Below are positions 1 to 24,044 of a stretch of DNA of 64,000 bases, piece after piece. The position numbers were made by a program, and so were the translations under genes. Under the pieces are notes generated by a model. That model worked only from the letters and a program-made list of their open reading frames with translations, was not told the origin of the DNA and did no database searches. The DNA is taken from contig JAQFVV010013343.1 in the NCBI GenBank assembly GCA_028023455.1, positions 10,001-74,000 on the forward strand. Reading direction: 5' to 3'. The stretch comes from Epiperipatus broadwayi (taxonomy: Eukaryota > Onychophora > Udeonychophora > Euonychophora > Peripatidae). Position 1 is the first letter of the stretch, and every line of letters starts with the position of its first letter.

Positions 1-3000
1 TCTTATTAGATTGTTGTCATTTCATTTTTTAAATATTTCTACCCTAACTCACATTCTTGTTAACTCTTCTGTTTTCATTTTACAAATTTTGTCCAATTTT
101 TATTTTCTATGTCATTTTAATCCTGTTTTATCTCAATAATGTTTAACCTTAGTATACCCGTATATATAACCAATTTTTGACATCACATTTGCTATTTGTA
201 TGGCTTCAGCTTGTTGATATCCTGGCTGTGAGCTTCTGTTGTTTCATACCTTTTAAAATTGTATACCAGCATAGAATGAGGATGAGATGGACTCAGCTCC
301 AGCAAATTTTATTTGTACTAAGAATTGGATATAATTTACTTAAGTTTGCCTCTCTCATTTTATGGTTTCTTTAATCTTTAAATACTGTGATTTATTAATT
401 AATAATCAGGTTATTTTAACTTTTATTGGGCTCTCTCAACACAATGTAGTTTCATAGTATGTTTCCTATGTCATTCATTTCACATGGTGTGTTTTATTTT
501 ATGCTTGGTTCACAACATTAGTTAAATGTCACTCATTTATTTGTCTAAATCTTGCTTCCACTCATGCCCCATGAATGTTTTAGCTAATTTATTAATGTAA
601 GTTATCAATGAAAGCCTAGATATTCTTTTGACAAGATTGCATAAATAATATTATTTGAGATATTTACTATATTATTGTATCATCTTTAATTTATTAGATC
701 TCATCAAATTAATCCCTAGTAAAGACAAAAACATGTAGGCCTTCTGGTTTGACATTCTACAAAATAAAATATATAATAAACCAAGAATTATTCTCCTGGC
801 ATAAATAACACTTTGATAAGCCCAGGTGCATAATAATCTCTTCTGATTCAGAGTTTTCTGCCCTTGTATCAATTATTATTATATGCTATCCAAAATTATC
901 ATTAAACGCTATATTATGTGGGTGTAATTTCTAATGTTACTTAAAATTTATACAAATGTTTAGTTATTACAAATCAGTGGTATAAATTTATGTCAACAAT
1001 GGAAAAAGTAGGTATACTTTCTGATGTCATATGTTGGCTGTGTTGGTTGATAGTGTCCAGACATAAGGGGAAGATGCCAGACATTTGCTACACTTTTTGT
1101 ATACAAAGTTATGTATCCACTCATGCAGAAAAATGGTTTACACTCTGAACTATGTGTGACTCTTTAGATGGTTGGTAGTTGTCATTAAACTCTTTAAATT
1201 AAATCGGAATATTATATATATATTTACATTTTATTGTCAAATTATGGAAGCTTTGTTTTTTGCTATTAACACTTTTATAATAATTGTTTAGTTGATAACT
1301 TTTATGATTTTATTATCATGTGTGGGCAAATATAAAGGATTGTCTGAAGTTATCATTTCAGGTTTTTTGTTTTTTTTTTGGACTTTGTCCTATAATGTAT
1401 TTATTTTTTGTACAGTTTTTAATTCCAAAGCCGTGAGTATGATCTTATTTGACTTTTGAACATCTATTTCTTCTTTTAATTTATTCAAGGAATACAGATA
1501 GTACAGATAATTATCTTTAATTTATATTCAGAAAAATAAAAACATCTTTTCATAAATATTCTTATTTTTTTTATAAAATTCAATTTTGGAAAAAACATAC
1601 TATGGTGAATCATTATAATCAACAACAAAGTTTGTAAACTTCAAACAAAGAGCAAGAATGTCTTAAGAAACAATTGCAAAATTTTAATTAAAATCACATG
1701 TGAATAATAAATATTTTTATTGAATTTGTTCTCAATTATTAATTTTGTTCTTTTGAACTCTTAATAATAATAAATCAAACATTCACTTATCTTTAATCTT
1801 TAACTTTATGACCGTTTAAACCAAATTATTTCATCTTTTGTTTAATTTACCCCTAATATTTTTTTTTTTTGTATTATACGTTTAAATGCATGCAGAATGG
1901 TATATTTTACTATAATTGTTTTTTTTTTGATAATTGTATGCTAAAAGATGGTAAATTCAAAATTCCTGCTCTTATACTAGACATATGTCTTACCCTGACA
2001 TATTAAGCAATTGTCTTTTGCCAAGGCTGCAAAACGTTCTGTGTTTTATGATACTGCAGTTTCCAATGATAGAAATGCATGTTTATTTTTAATTTTATTA
2101 CAGATTTAAATATTTTTTTTAAAAATAATTTGCACTGGATTTATTAGATATCAAAAAATATAAATTATTAATAAGTTATTTTGATGTGAAATACTTTTCA
2201 AATATATAATGTTATATTAGCAGCTAACATAAATATGGCTTCAAGCAAATTAAATAAACCTTGCTAAGACAGTACACAAAAAATATCATAATTTAACAAT
2301 AAATATTCAAAACATAATCCATTGGATATAAGAGAAATAAATAAATATCCATTCACATTTTAAAAATAATGAGAAACAAGAAATATGTCATTGATTTTAT
2401 AAACTGAAAATATTTTTTCTAGAAACGATTATGTGTAACATCTTTGTTTTGATTGTAGTCTCATTTTTTTTAAAATTTAAATAAACAAAATGTGAACATT
2501 TAAAATTTAACTCAGAAGTAAACAAAAATATCTATCAAATGAAGTCAAATTTATTATTTTCAGAAAAGAAATAATCATTTTATCATACATTTTACATTGA
2601 TGTGTGAGACAAAGAAAAACATCAGAAATGCTGAATTGTAAGAGGCATGAAGCTGCAATTTGGAACTGTTAATATCCAACTGCAGGTCCTTGTTATATTG
2701 CAAGTGTACCCCTGCCCTCTACAATGAAAATGAACATAATAATATTGGCCACCCCTGCCCTCTACAATGAAAATGAACATAATAATATAGGTCATCATGA
2801 ATCATAAACATATAAAATAACACTTAAAAACTAGAAAGTGGTAAATTAAAGTAATATCACTTATTTTCATATTCAGACATGAATATATTTTTTTTATTCT
2901 TGTTTCTTGGTTAAATCAGAATATTTATCTAATATGCACCTAATTAGTTCTACTTATTCCACATTTAAACTCAAGATGGATAACACTCCGGAAATATAGA

Positions 3001-3282
3001 TCCTAATATTGAATTGTAAATGCTAGATTAGAAGAATTGATCATCCTAATGCACTATGGGATATATATGATCATTACTTATTGCTTATAAAGTACAAGTT
3101 GCAATATACAATTAAATGAATGGATAATTTAAAATAAGCCAGTAATAAAGAAGACAATGCATTAATTTACCAATATATAATTAAAGAATAGACAATCATT
3201 AAAAAATAAAATGAAATAGAAATTAACTGTTCATAATTTACCTAACCTACAATTTCTACTATGCTCAAAAAAAATTAATAAA
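1..3282. other. AT-rich sequence without a recognisable gene
   Basis: Both strands are broken by frequent stops, and I see no conserved protein motif or paired splice signals. The only internal structure is a 43-bp direct duplication near 2.7 kb, listed separately. It is probably intergenic or intronic sequence. Confidence 0.6.
2708..2793. repeat. 43-bp tandem duplication, two copies
   Basis: The segment starting ACCCCTGCCCTCTACAATG at 2708 is repeated almost exactly from 2751, a period of 43 bp. It includes a short GC-richer block unlike its AT-rich surroundings. It looks like a simple local duplication; no function is inferred. Confidence 0.85.
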
Positions 3283-3711
3283 TATAATAGATTATGTAAG
3301 TAAGCATTTATTTTATATAGTGCTATGTTTATAATTGTAATACATTTAACATCAGCCTTTTCAAGCTATTGTGCATGCATTTTTATGAGGGTTAATAAAT
3401 GAATACTTTCACTCCCAACATGAGTGATGTTTAGTAAATTCTAGATAATTTTTCCAGCATCACTCATTCAGATATTATAAACAGTAATTTAAAGTGAGTG
3501 GTCTATCCTCACGCTTTCACTTCCAGTACTTAAGATTTGACCAATATAAGCATTTGGGTTGGAAAGAATAAGTGGATTCATTTTATTCTTTCTTAAATAC
3601 TATATCTCATGTTGGGAGTGAAAGTATTCATTTATTATTAACACTCGTAAAAAGCGCATGCACAATAGTTTGGAAAGGCTGATGTTAAATGTATTATAAT
3701 AGATTATGTAA
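3283..3711. repeat. Foldback element with 17-bp flanking direct repeats
   Basis: Two inverted arms of roughly 85 bp (3340-3424 and 3607-3694) match closely as reverse complements and enclose about 180 bp of unrelated sequence. A 17-bp direct repeat, TATAATAGATTATGTAA, lies at 3283-3299 and 3695-3711, with the second copy abutting the right arm. This is the architecture of a non-autonomous foldback insertion with a target-site duplication. No coding sequence and no hammerhead core were found inside. Confidence 0.7.
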
Positions 3712-3982
3712 ATGAAAAATATATCAATGTCTTAAACAGAACACATTAATTGTTTAGATACTTATCTATTATTTATCCATCAAGTTTGGCAGCTATTTTT
3801 AAATTATACTGTTTCTGGAGCCTACAAAGAATCTTTAAAAGAAAATGGCTGACAAGAATTTGGTCTGGTGTAATATTAACATTTTTTATTGTTGTTATTT
3901 ATTTTAAAAAAAATATTTCTGGAAAAATAATTTATAATATTTCCACTTTATTTATTATATTTGTTTTATTGTTGACTTACCA

Positions 3983-4085
<103 letters not shown>

Positions 4086-4281
4086 ATTTTATCATGTCCT
4101 TTATCACAGACTTCAAAATTTTTACATAATAATAACAAAAGATATGAAATGGCTTTACATGCTTTATGTATAAAGAAGAGTAAATGATAATTATACAAGA
4201 AGGTATTGTGAAATAACCAATGGCTCACAAAATGCTCACAAATGAATATTATTTCTGGAGCCAGCACAACATGAATATTCA

Positions 4282-10626
<6,345 letters not shown>

Positions 10627-10712
<86 letters not shown>
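10627..10712. repeat. (TA)n microsatellite preceded by GGGTACAA
   Basis: About 86 bp of alternating TA, directly preceded by GGGTACAA. It forms the right boundary of the AT-rich segment to its left. Confidence 0.95.
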
Positions 10713-15018
<4,306 letters not shown>

Positions 15019-15356
15019 TAATATAGGGTATATGAGCACAGACTTTCACACCACCCACCTCTCTCCAATCTATCTAATAATACCGATACACCTAAACACA
15101 TATATGCTGAAAGATAAATAATCACCAATATACGTATTTCATGCTAAACCAGCAATCATCAGTTGGTCCAGACTATCATCTTTACACACATATACAGTAT
15201 AAGTGCTCAGATATATATTAAGATAGACTATCCTCATAGTTTAATGGACAGGCTTCAATCCACTCCAGCATATATCTGTTTAGGTGTATCGGTGTTATTA
15301 GATAGATTGGAGAGAGGTGGGTGGTGTGAAAGTCTGTGCTCATATACCCTATATTA
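15019..15356. mobile_element. Foldback repeat, hammerhead family 2, copy 1
   Basis: Two inverted arms of about 90 bp (15019-15110 and 15266-15356) are close to perfect reverse complements. The core between them carries a hammerhead-ribozyme motif on the minus strand (separate entry). A diverged copy with matching core sequence lies at 22107-22476, which shows this is a dispersed family and not a chance palindrome. There is no coding capacity. The left end touches (ATT)n; the right end is followed by CATATATATATAG. Confidence 0.8.
15124..15167 (-). ncRNA. Hammerhead ribozyme motif, family 2
   Basis: Read on the minus strand: stem I 5' strand ACCAA, the invariant core CTGATGA, then stem II TTGC-loop-GCAT (three pairs plus a U-U mismatch). 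These are followed by GAA, the self-complementary octamer ATACGTAT as stem III, A at the cleavage position, and stem I 3' strand TTGGT, which pairs perfectly with ACCAA. All conserved core residues are present in the right order. The palindromic stem III with no loop suggests activity as a dimer, as in other minimal type I hammerheads. Activity is inferred, not shown. Confidence 0.7.
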
Positions 15357-15395
15357 CATATATATATAGCCACATGTATATAACAAGCCTGTGTT

Positions 15396-15477
15396 TCAGT
15401 TATTATTATTATTATTACTACTACTACTACTACTACTATTATCATCATCATCATTATTATCATTATTATCATCATCA

Positions 15478-15531
<54 letters not shown>

Positions 15532-15534
15532 TTA

Positions 15535-15589
<55 letters not shown>

Positions 15590-15602
15590 TATTATTGTTA
15601 TA
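15396..15602. repeat. Imperfect (ATT)n/(ACT)n/(ATC)n microsatellite
   Basis: Trinucleotide repeat of about 205 bp with interspersed ACT, ATC and single CTT/GTT units. It abuts the 3' end of the minus-strand L1/Tx1-like element, so it is (AAT)n read in that element's direction and may derive from its tail. Confidence 0.9.
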
Positions 15603-15979
15603 ATGTTTTAAACCAAACTTTATTAGGCAAAAATTGGTTATTGTACATTGTATCAAACGTAATAAACTAGAATTCATCATTAAATACAGAAAGAAAAACC
15701 TTTTTAACCATTAGATTCTTTAGTAATGGTTATAGTTTTCATATTTCAGTTCTTATTGTTGGTTCATTCTGGCTTTCCATTTTATCTGAGGCTATTTTTT
15801 GTGTATCCATTGTAACACTGATCTTAGTTTAAAGAAAGACCAAGTGGTGACAAAAATGTTCAGTGGTGCAAGAAGATTGTTTTTTTTCTTTAAGTTTTTT
15901 ATGCTTGTTAAGATATGTGTTAGTTCTTAAGGTAAATGTACATCTATTACATCATAAGGTATATATGTTGATTGTGGCC

Positions 15980-18960
15980 TCATGTATTGTTGGTATTTTT
16001 GTTTTCCTTGAATATTTTCAGCATTTTTTCTATTGTGGTTTTACTTTTACTATAATTCTTCAACATCAGTTGTCTCACTTTCTTTAGGCCTCTACAGTAG
16101 TGTTTTTCTTCCCTGTGACACAAAGCACATATTGGATCAACATTTAGGTAGAATCTCCTGAAGTGAATGAAATGTGCTGTAGGTAAAACATTTAGATTCA
16201 ATTTGAGGATAAACTCTAAAAGTTTTGGTTCTAGGTATCATCTTTTATATTTTTTGAAAAGTTGACTATTGTCTTTTTTCAGTACTGTAAGCTTATTATT
16301 ATTTTCTTGGTTCTGAGATAGAAAATCATGTATTTGCCAATAAGTATATTTAATAATGTTATTTTGTTTTTATTGTTTTCCACACTTACCAATAGTGTAT
16401 TTATATAATTATCCATGGGAGGAGGCTGGTCAGTGAGTGTGACTTTTTTCTTTTTGCTCTAACTTTACTGTTTTTGTGTGTAAAAAGTTTGTATTACATA
16501 CAGACCAAAGCCATTCCATTATGTTGGTTGGTTTAATTGCTTTATTTAATCTGCTATTACTTTTTTTCCATAGAAGCTTATTGCATAATGAGTTGGTTAC
16601 TAAAATAAATGATTTTGTGGAAATTATTATTGGAAAATAGTAAATGATTTTTGTGTATAAAAAATACTTTTGAATGGAATGAGAGATAATATTTGGAGAG
16701 ATATTCAGGGATTCTCTCTGCTTCTGCTTTTAGTTTGCTTTATATTGACTTCCTCCTTTGATTCATGCCCAAGTGAAAGGGGAAAAATACTGGGTTTTCC
16801 ATTAATATATGTGTTTAATTTACTTGTAAATATTGCCCATGCAGGTGATTTGTTGGTGTTGATTATTAGCCCAATATTTGCTGTAGATTCTTTTATCATT
16901 TTGTGCAGTATAAGTAATTTCTTTTTTTAGAAATATTGTGACATCATTCATGTAGGCTATACATGGTATGTATGTGTTGGTGTTTAAAATTGAAATTCCT
17001 TTTTTTTTAATTTGCTTTATCAGGGTGTTTAAATATAATGTAAATAATAGTGTGGTAAGTGAAAATCCTTGTGGTACTGATAGGCTATGATGATGATCTG
17101 TGAGTGAAAAGCCTTATGGTACTGATTGGCTATGATGATGATCTGTCATTGAGTGAGATGTAAATTTATCTGCTTAGTAGTAGGTTGGCAATTGTATATA
17201 AGATTGTGTGAAGTATATCTGTTTTTTTAGTTGAATTATCAGTGTTTTGATTTGTGCTGAATCAAAAGTGCTTTCAAAAGTTAATTGCTTGGCCGTTGGA
17301 GCATATTTTTTTCCTTTTAATTACTGAGTTAATTATTGTTTTGCATATCAGTGATGCTGACCTGTTGACGATCTTTTTTTTTTGCATACTGATGCTGCGA
17401 TATTAGTTTTTTTTTAAAATCATTTTCTAGAAATTTTATGCCCAAAGTCTCCATTGAGATTGGCATCATATTGAAGACTGTAGTAATTGGTGATTTTTTT
17501 AATGCAGGAGACTATTGAGATCAGTGATAACTTTTGGACCTTATATTGTTTTTGTGATAGTTGATTTGTGAGCTGGTACAGATATGTGTTTGTAAATTGG
17601 CTGAGAATATGACAATACAAATTGTGGGATTCCTGGTGGTCCTAGGTGGCATGTACCTGACATTGATGCTAGAATGAGTGTAAAATCTGCGATTTCAAGT
17701 GGTGTCTCAGTTTCTGGTTTTCCAAAAAAGATTTCTGAGGATTTGAATTGTTTATGCTTTGTTAACTTTTCATTGAAATGCTGATATATTGGGTGTATCA
17801 TATTTTGTCCAGCTGTAATTTTCCCAACCCATTTTAATGCCATGGGAACTCTATTTTGGGATGGATAGCCCAATGCTCATCAAATGTGTCTGTGGGTCCA
17901 TGTGTGTTGTTGTGTTAGATAAATCCTTTTTAATTGTTAGATATTTATTTAGTTTATTGTATGTTTTATTATATAGCTGCTCAGCTTTATCATGTTTGCA
18001 TGATTGTGAATGACTGGTTTTGACATGACGATTCTTTTGTGGAGCTCATCTGCTAATGTGATTAGTTTAAAGGGGGGGGGTATTTTTAGTGATATGATTA
18101 ATATTAAATGTGAGTATGTGCGTATATGTTATATATTTAGAGATTGGGTCAAGTTGCATTTGATTGAGGTTATTTTTCATGATGTATGTTTTGGAGAAAT
18201 AGGAACTCTGGAATGTTGGCTAGTAAAAGAAACCATATTGACTTTTGTTATTTAATGATTATGTTGTGTTATGGACTTAAATTTAATTTTATTATTTGTG
18301 CCCCATGATCAGAAATTGGGGAGGGGGAAGAGACTTACTTTAATTGAGTGATGTAACATTGGAGAATAAAACGTAACATCTATGAGAGTGCTGTGGTTGT
18401 TGTTATAAAAAGATATTGAGTTCTGTGGGAGAAAACCTTCGCAACTCATGAGCGCTATTGCAAGTTGATTTATCCATTTGGCAACAAACTTTTGATAGCT
18501 CATATTAAAATCTCAGGCAGGTATAGTGGAGTATGGATTGTATGCTAACAATGAGATAATGGTTAAATTTATTCTGTCAATCACAATAGGACCTGGGGAT
18601 GTATACAAATATCATGTTATGAGAAGCTTCTGTGATTAAATGTAGTTATCAAAAGATTGGAGTCTACAAAAATTATTTTAAATGATGTAAAAGGGCATTT
18701 TTGATTGATAATATACACGTCCCACTTGATGGTTTTGTGTCCCTCGAACATGCACAGAAACCAAGTCTGTTTATATATGTTGCTGAGTTAATTTGGAATC
18801 GATTATATATTTTTTGTTTCTAATAGTCACAATATGCTGGGTTGCATTGTCTCCATCTATTTGAAAATTTGTTGTATTTTTTGTGTAGTTTGAACCTCGG
18901 ACGTTAAGTGTCGATATTTTTATTTTCCTATTATTTAGGATTGTAAAAGGGGAGAGGGTG
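15980..18960 (-). pseudogene. ORF2 remnant: APE endonuclease plus reverse transcriptase
   Basis: The N-terminal strand KISTLNVRG is the first conserved motif of apurinic-type endonucleases in LINEs. About 1.8 kb downstream lie RT motif B and then AYMNDVTIFL. In active relatives the catalytic box is YxDD; here the first Asp reads Asn, which would disable polymerisation. IGLIINTNKS matches the RT motif usually read as SGLKIN..KS. The C-terminus has FIHFRRFYLNVDPICALC and a following His, as in LINE C-terminal zinc motifs. The frame is broken repeatedly; the longest open piece covers 17541-17873 and I cannot place it in a named domain. Confidence 0.7.
17067..17156. repeat. 45-bp tandem duplication inside the dead RT
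   Basis: The segment starting CCTTGTGGTACTGATAGGC at 17067 recurs from 17112 with a few changes. It duplicates the motif B region of the retrotransposon, adding 15 codons in frame, and must postdate insertion of the element. Confidence 0.8.
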
Positions 18961-19399
18961 CAATTTTACTGAAGCTTGTGAATTTCATTACCTTACTTTT
19001 GTAAGATTATCTTGCTTGCAGTGGAGTTAGAATTGATTGTTGTTTCTGTAAATATCTGTTTAATCGAGTCACTGTCTCTGTTGTTTTCAAATTCTTGTGA
19101 ATATTAAGAGGTTGGTTCCATTTCCATATTTTAATCTATTTGTTGTTTTATCGAATTTAGCTGATTATATTACAGTTCATTTGTTTTAATCTTTTTATTT
19201 TCTCTAGTGTTTTTTTTTTAGTTAGCTTGTTTTGTTTTCCAGCAGTGTGGTTTTAATTATTAGAAGGCACTGTGTGATGGTATACATTATTTTGTTTGTC
19301 ATTTTGTTTATAATTATGTGCTCTGCTTGATTAGTATCTCTGTTTGGCAATCATTTTGTTTCTTTTTGCAGGTAAATATTTTCATTTTCAATTAAATTA

Positions 19400-20280
19400 T
19401 TACTAAGTGATTTAGCCTTGGGATCAATATTTTCATCTGCCTCATTCATGTTTGTGTTAATTTTTAATTCCATTGCCTTGTTTCGGGGATGGTTTATAGT
19501 ATTTATTTATTTTTAATTTTTGATTGTATTGACTTCAGTGGGGGAAATCTATGTTTTGCTGCTGTCTGGGTTTGTGTGTGCTATCTTGATTCTCTTCTAA
19601 TCTTTGTGAGGGGTGACTATTCTTTTCTGCTAAATTTACTTCTTCATTGCATTGCATTGTTATGTGAGCTTTTTTGCCACAGGTAAAACAACAGGGTTTT
19701 AGTCCTCGGATATATAAGTATAGAGTGGATTCTCAGTCTGAAATGTGTGTTGGGATGTATTTTGGGTCAAATTCTTTATAGAACATGATTTTATATTCAA
19801 AACAATTTGTGAATATAAGTCCTGGTGTTTTTTTTTTTTTTTTTTGTGGTATAATTTTTGAAAAAAAAAAAAACTTTATGAATGGGTTCATGATTTTTTG
19901 GAAATAATGAAAGATAAATACAAAGTAGGCAATTTTTAACACTTTGGTGATATTACTGTATCTGCTTTCATCAACTTGTACAATTGCAAAATTTGCTAGT
20001 GGTTTAATGTAATTTTTGAATTGATTTCTTTGTGTAACTTCATAAAATTCAAGATGGTCACCTATACATTGTACTGTCACCAGTAAATTATTTTTATTTA
20101 GCGCTTCAATTAGAAATTCCTTGGGAAAATGGTAGAGAGTGCAGTGATTCTTTGTTTTTTCAGTAAAAAAAATATTTGAATGTTGCAAAAAGTGTTCTAG
20201 GTATCATTACCATGTTATTGAACCTCTCCCCAAACTGTTCAAGCATTTCTTCTGTCCATTATGTCTTTAGAGGCTCGATT
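19400..20280 (-). pseudogene. ORF1 (gag-like) remnant with CCHC zinc knuckle
   Basis: A minus-strand frame near 20170-20280 begins amphipathic (EMLEQFGERFNNMV). The open part at 19733-20188 continues with a basic/hydrophobic segment interrupted by a poly-Lys run from an A tract. Downstream, CFTCGKKAHITMQC fits the C-x2-C-x4-H-x4-C knuckle exactly. This is the expected RNA-binding ORF1 upstream of the endonuclease/RT ORF. Poly-A length changes and stops show it is inactive. Confidence 0.6.
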
Positions 20281-20285
20281 TCATG

Positions 20286-20395
<110 letters not shown>

Positions 20396-22106
20396 GACTT
20401 AATTGGATATAGTAGCACAGTTTTTTATTACTATAAAAAAAATAGATATTTTTTTTTTACTATGAATAATATATGAAATTGCTGAAGTGTGTGCATGCTT
20501 ACGCTTGACTCTACCATGCTCCCTTTTTTTTCTCAATTATTCTGATCTTGCTGATGAGGCAGATGTGTTTTTTTTATATTTTTAACTGATGTGTACTTAT
20601 TTCTATCTACGCTGAGTGTTGACTGCACGATCTTTTCAAACAGATTAACGGCTTAGTGAAATGATCTTACTAATATTTCTTGCTTTTATATTATATAATT
20701 ATTTATTTTAAGGCTAATTTACAACATTGAAACTGTCTGTCTCAATATATATATATATGTTTTTGGCTGTTTATCTGTGTGTGCGTATTTCTGCGTTACT
20801 TTATGTATTTATTTACATTTATAGGAAAAATAGAGTATTTTTAAAATACGTAATTATTGATAGATAGTGTCAGGGATATTTTAATGAACGATTACAATAT
20901 TTGTAACATTGATATAAGAGATACAACGATAATATATATATATATTAGCAAATAAAAAGCTTTATAATAATTAAATATTAAATGACGTTTTTTTACTGTT
21001 TCAAAATGTTAAAAAATCTTCACAAAAGATATGGGAAAATATATATATAAGTAAAATATTAAATCAAACCCTACTTTAAATAACTGAACGTTTTAATTGT
21101 TTATTTGAACCAATATTGACATATATTGTTCTCTCCCTACCCCCTTTTTTAATTTCCTGTATAATGTTATCATCTTTTTATCTAACTAACAAAATACTCA
21201 CAGTTATTTTTATATTTCAGTGATTTGCGTTATGGTTATTTTTTATTGTTGTGTTTTTCTTAATGTAATCACTAATATTAAGTTCCGTTATCTCTCTCTC
21301 TCTCTATATATATATATAAATGCTCCCCTTCTATATCTAATTTTGTATTCGTAAAATAAAGGTGTCAGTAAGATGTTTATCACATGAATATAAAAGTAAC
21401 ATCAAGCAGAACAATTACCTTACTTAAGAAATATAAAATTAACCGCATGAGTATACTTTTGAACATTTAACACTTGAAAATTTCAGCTTATTCAATCTTG
21501 TTTTCAGTAACCTTCCATCTGAGTTATATTGATAGGTAGGTAAGTTTTAAGCATTAATTGAAAATTCATTTATATTTTTACTATTCAAGTATTGAATTAA
21601 TTACACTATTTTAAGTTAGTTTAAGTATATATATATATATATAATTGTAAAGTTCTTATTTTTTGAAAGAACATTGGTATAATGTTCTACCCTTCTATTG
21701 TACTATGGTTAATTTTGATAAACATATGAACTGCCATGTAAAAACCATTAAAATGTATATGTGCACTTGTATTTAAAAGTATAATCTGAATATTATTTGG
21801 TATTAATTTCATTGATATAATGATTAATCATTGCCAATTATCAATGATTTGGCTGATATTTATAATACTTTTTGAACATCATTCTTGTAAATTTACAACA
21901 AAGTACCTTAACAACCCTCTCTTGGGATATGAATAAATATTACATTTAATTGGATCTATATATTTTTATAGTTTTGATGCATATAATTTTATCTTTGTCA
22001 GTAATGTAAAAATTGAGAAATTAATATAATTATACATATAAAATCTGTTATTAACGATTGTTGATATAATAGTCGACTTAGAAATGAAGTAACGATTTTA
22101 TTTTCT
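20396..22106. other. AT-rich sequence without a recognisable gene
   Basis: Short TA and CT runs (for example 21294-21318 and 21628-21642) lie in otherwise unstructured AT-rich DNA. No coding or RNA motif was found. Confidence 0.55.
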
Positions 22107-22476
22107 AATATATAAGTGATTTGAACTCAGACTTTCACATGACCCTCAACTCTCCATGCCATCTCATATTGCTGCCCCACCTGATCATACACATGTTGAA
22201 AAGATAAATAGTCACCAATATAAAACAGAAACTATCAGTTGTTCCAGATTACTATTCCCACACATATATACAATCAGTGCTCAGCTTTATATTACGATAG
22301 CCAATCTTCTGCTTTAATGGACAGGCTTCAAACTACTCCAACCCACAACTCTTCAGCCATCCATTTCATTTAAAATCTGATGATGGGACATTCAAAGCCC
22401 TCATTAGTATCAACAATATGAGATGGCATGGAAAGCTTAGAGTCGTGTGAATGTCTGAGTTCGAATCCCTTATATA
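22107..22476. mobile_element. Foldback repeat, hammerhead family 2, copy 2 (diverged)
   Basis: Inverted arms at about 22107-22173 and 22410-22476 enclose a core that matches the 15 kb copy over long stretches, including TTTAATGGACAGGCTTCAA and the neighbouring GAAAAGATAAATAGTCACC. The place of the hammerhead (minus strand, about 22215-22250) reads CTGATAG and lacks stem II and GAA, so this copy has lost the ribozyme. The right arm contains GAGTTCGAATCCC (22458-22470), a perfect-looking tRNA B-box-type sequence. Confidence 0.75.
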
Positions 22477-23155
22477 TTACACTATATATATGGACGTGTG
22501 TGTAAACCTGTACATTATATTAATTTACATAAATCTATTTTAATAACTCTTTGTGTAGTCAATTTGATAAAACAAAAGGATAAATACTGAATTAGAGTAG
22601 TGTAAATAAGAGGAACATAACTTTTCTTTGTTAATAATAAATAATATCCAGGACATCAACAACGGACTAAAAATAAAATGGTGTCATTTAATTTTTAGCC
22701 ATTTTATGTTGTTTATTATTTTCATTATTATTAATATTATCATCATAATTTCATTTTGTATTTATGTAAATTTCAAAATAAATTTTCATCAATGTGGACA
22801 ACCCTACGCTTATAAATACAAAAAAAAAAAAACCATGAAAATAAATGGATTTGTCTATCTTGATCCTTGGTTGACATAATAATTTATTAATAGCCTGATA
22901 AAGTATATGTCTGTACTCTTTCCAAAATATACGTAATATTCAAATATATCTTCTTTTGAGTGTCAGTACTTTATGGAGAGAGTTTTGCCTATTTTTACAA
23001 CAAATTACTACTCACCATAATTAGTTGGAAAAAAAGTTATCTTGTGAAAACATTGGTATATTTACTTTAATTTTATTTTATTAAACACGATTTTAAAATG
23101 AGGTTGCCTTGATAACAGTTTGAAATTGTTGATTGTTATTGATATTGTCTAGTGT

Positions 23156-23157
<2 letters not shown>

Positions 23158-23216
<59 letters not shown>
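23158..23216. repeat. (CT)n microsatellite
   Basis: Nearly 60 bp of uninterrupted CT, the only long CT tract in the window. Confidence 0.95.
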
Positions 23217-23218
<2 letters not shown>

Positions 23219-23988
23219 GTGTATATGTGTAGTACCCTGCCCAAAGAAGAACTACAACTAGAAAATATGTAAACCACCTTAACTGAGCTATTCTGTTGCC
23301 TTCCTGAGGTACAATTTGATATTCTTATTGTTTGAAAACTATGTTTAATTAATATTAGCAATTGTGAGACCACTTAATCTATTAACAAGATTACATACTC
23401 ATTAACATTAAACAACTACCAAAATATTTGTTCAATGGCATGAGAATACCAAAACATTCCTCCTTACTAAGTACCTAAATATTTCCATAACTAACAATAA
23501 TACTTAAATATAATAAAATATCTATAATTATTAAATTTATGTATCCTATTTAATAAGTTATATTATCATTTTATTGTTTATTATTCCTTTTATAGGATTA
23601 TCATAAAAAATAACCATAAAAAATAATATTATACTAAGGACATCTCAGGATTATCATTGATTTGAATTAGCTATTTATCCCACTTGTAAAATACCTAAAA
23701 AGATTTTACTTAATTCTATAGATAGATTATTATTTCAGAAAAGGTTTATACTATTAATAATCTATAATTTAAATTATATTACCATATATTAATGTTTTTT
23801 TTTTTTACTATTGAGTAATAAATCACTATTTTTATCTAAATTTTAGTCATAATATAGAACTTTAAATAAAAAAAAATTATTCTTTACTAAATTTACAATA
23901 TATTTTATCAATGACTTGTATGATCAAGGCACTTCGCATTGATTAAAGATCTTGTTAAAAAATATATTCCCAGATAATGCTTATACAA

Positions 23989-24044
23989 TATCTTGTAATG
24001 TATTAACTTTTCTCCATATCTTGTAATGTATTAACTTTTCTCCA
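23989..24044. repeat. 28-bp tandem duplication
   Basis: TATCTTGTAATGTATTAACT and the following bases are repeated exactly from 24017, giving two copies of a 28-bp unit. Confidence 0.85.

Noticed and set aside
17541-17873. A 110-codon minus-strand frame as an independent gene
   Set aside because: It lies between the endonuclease and RT parts of the decayed L1/Tx1-like element in the same orientation, so it is most simply part of that pseudogene.
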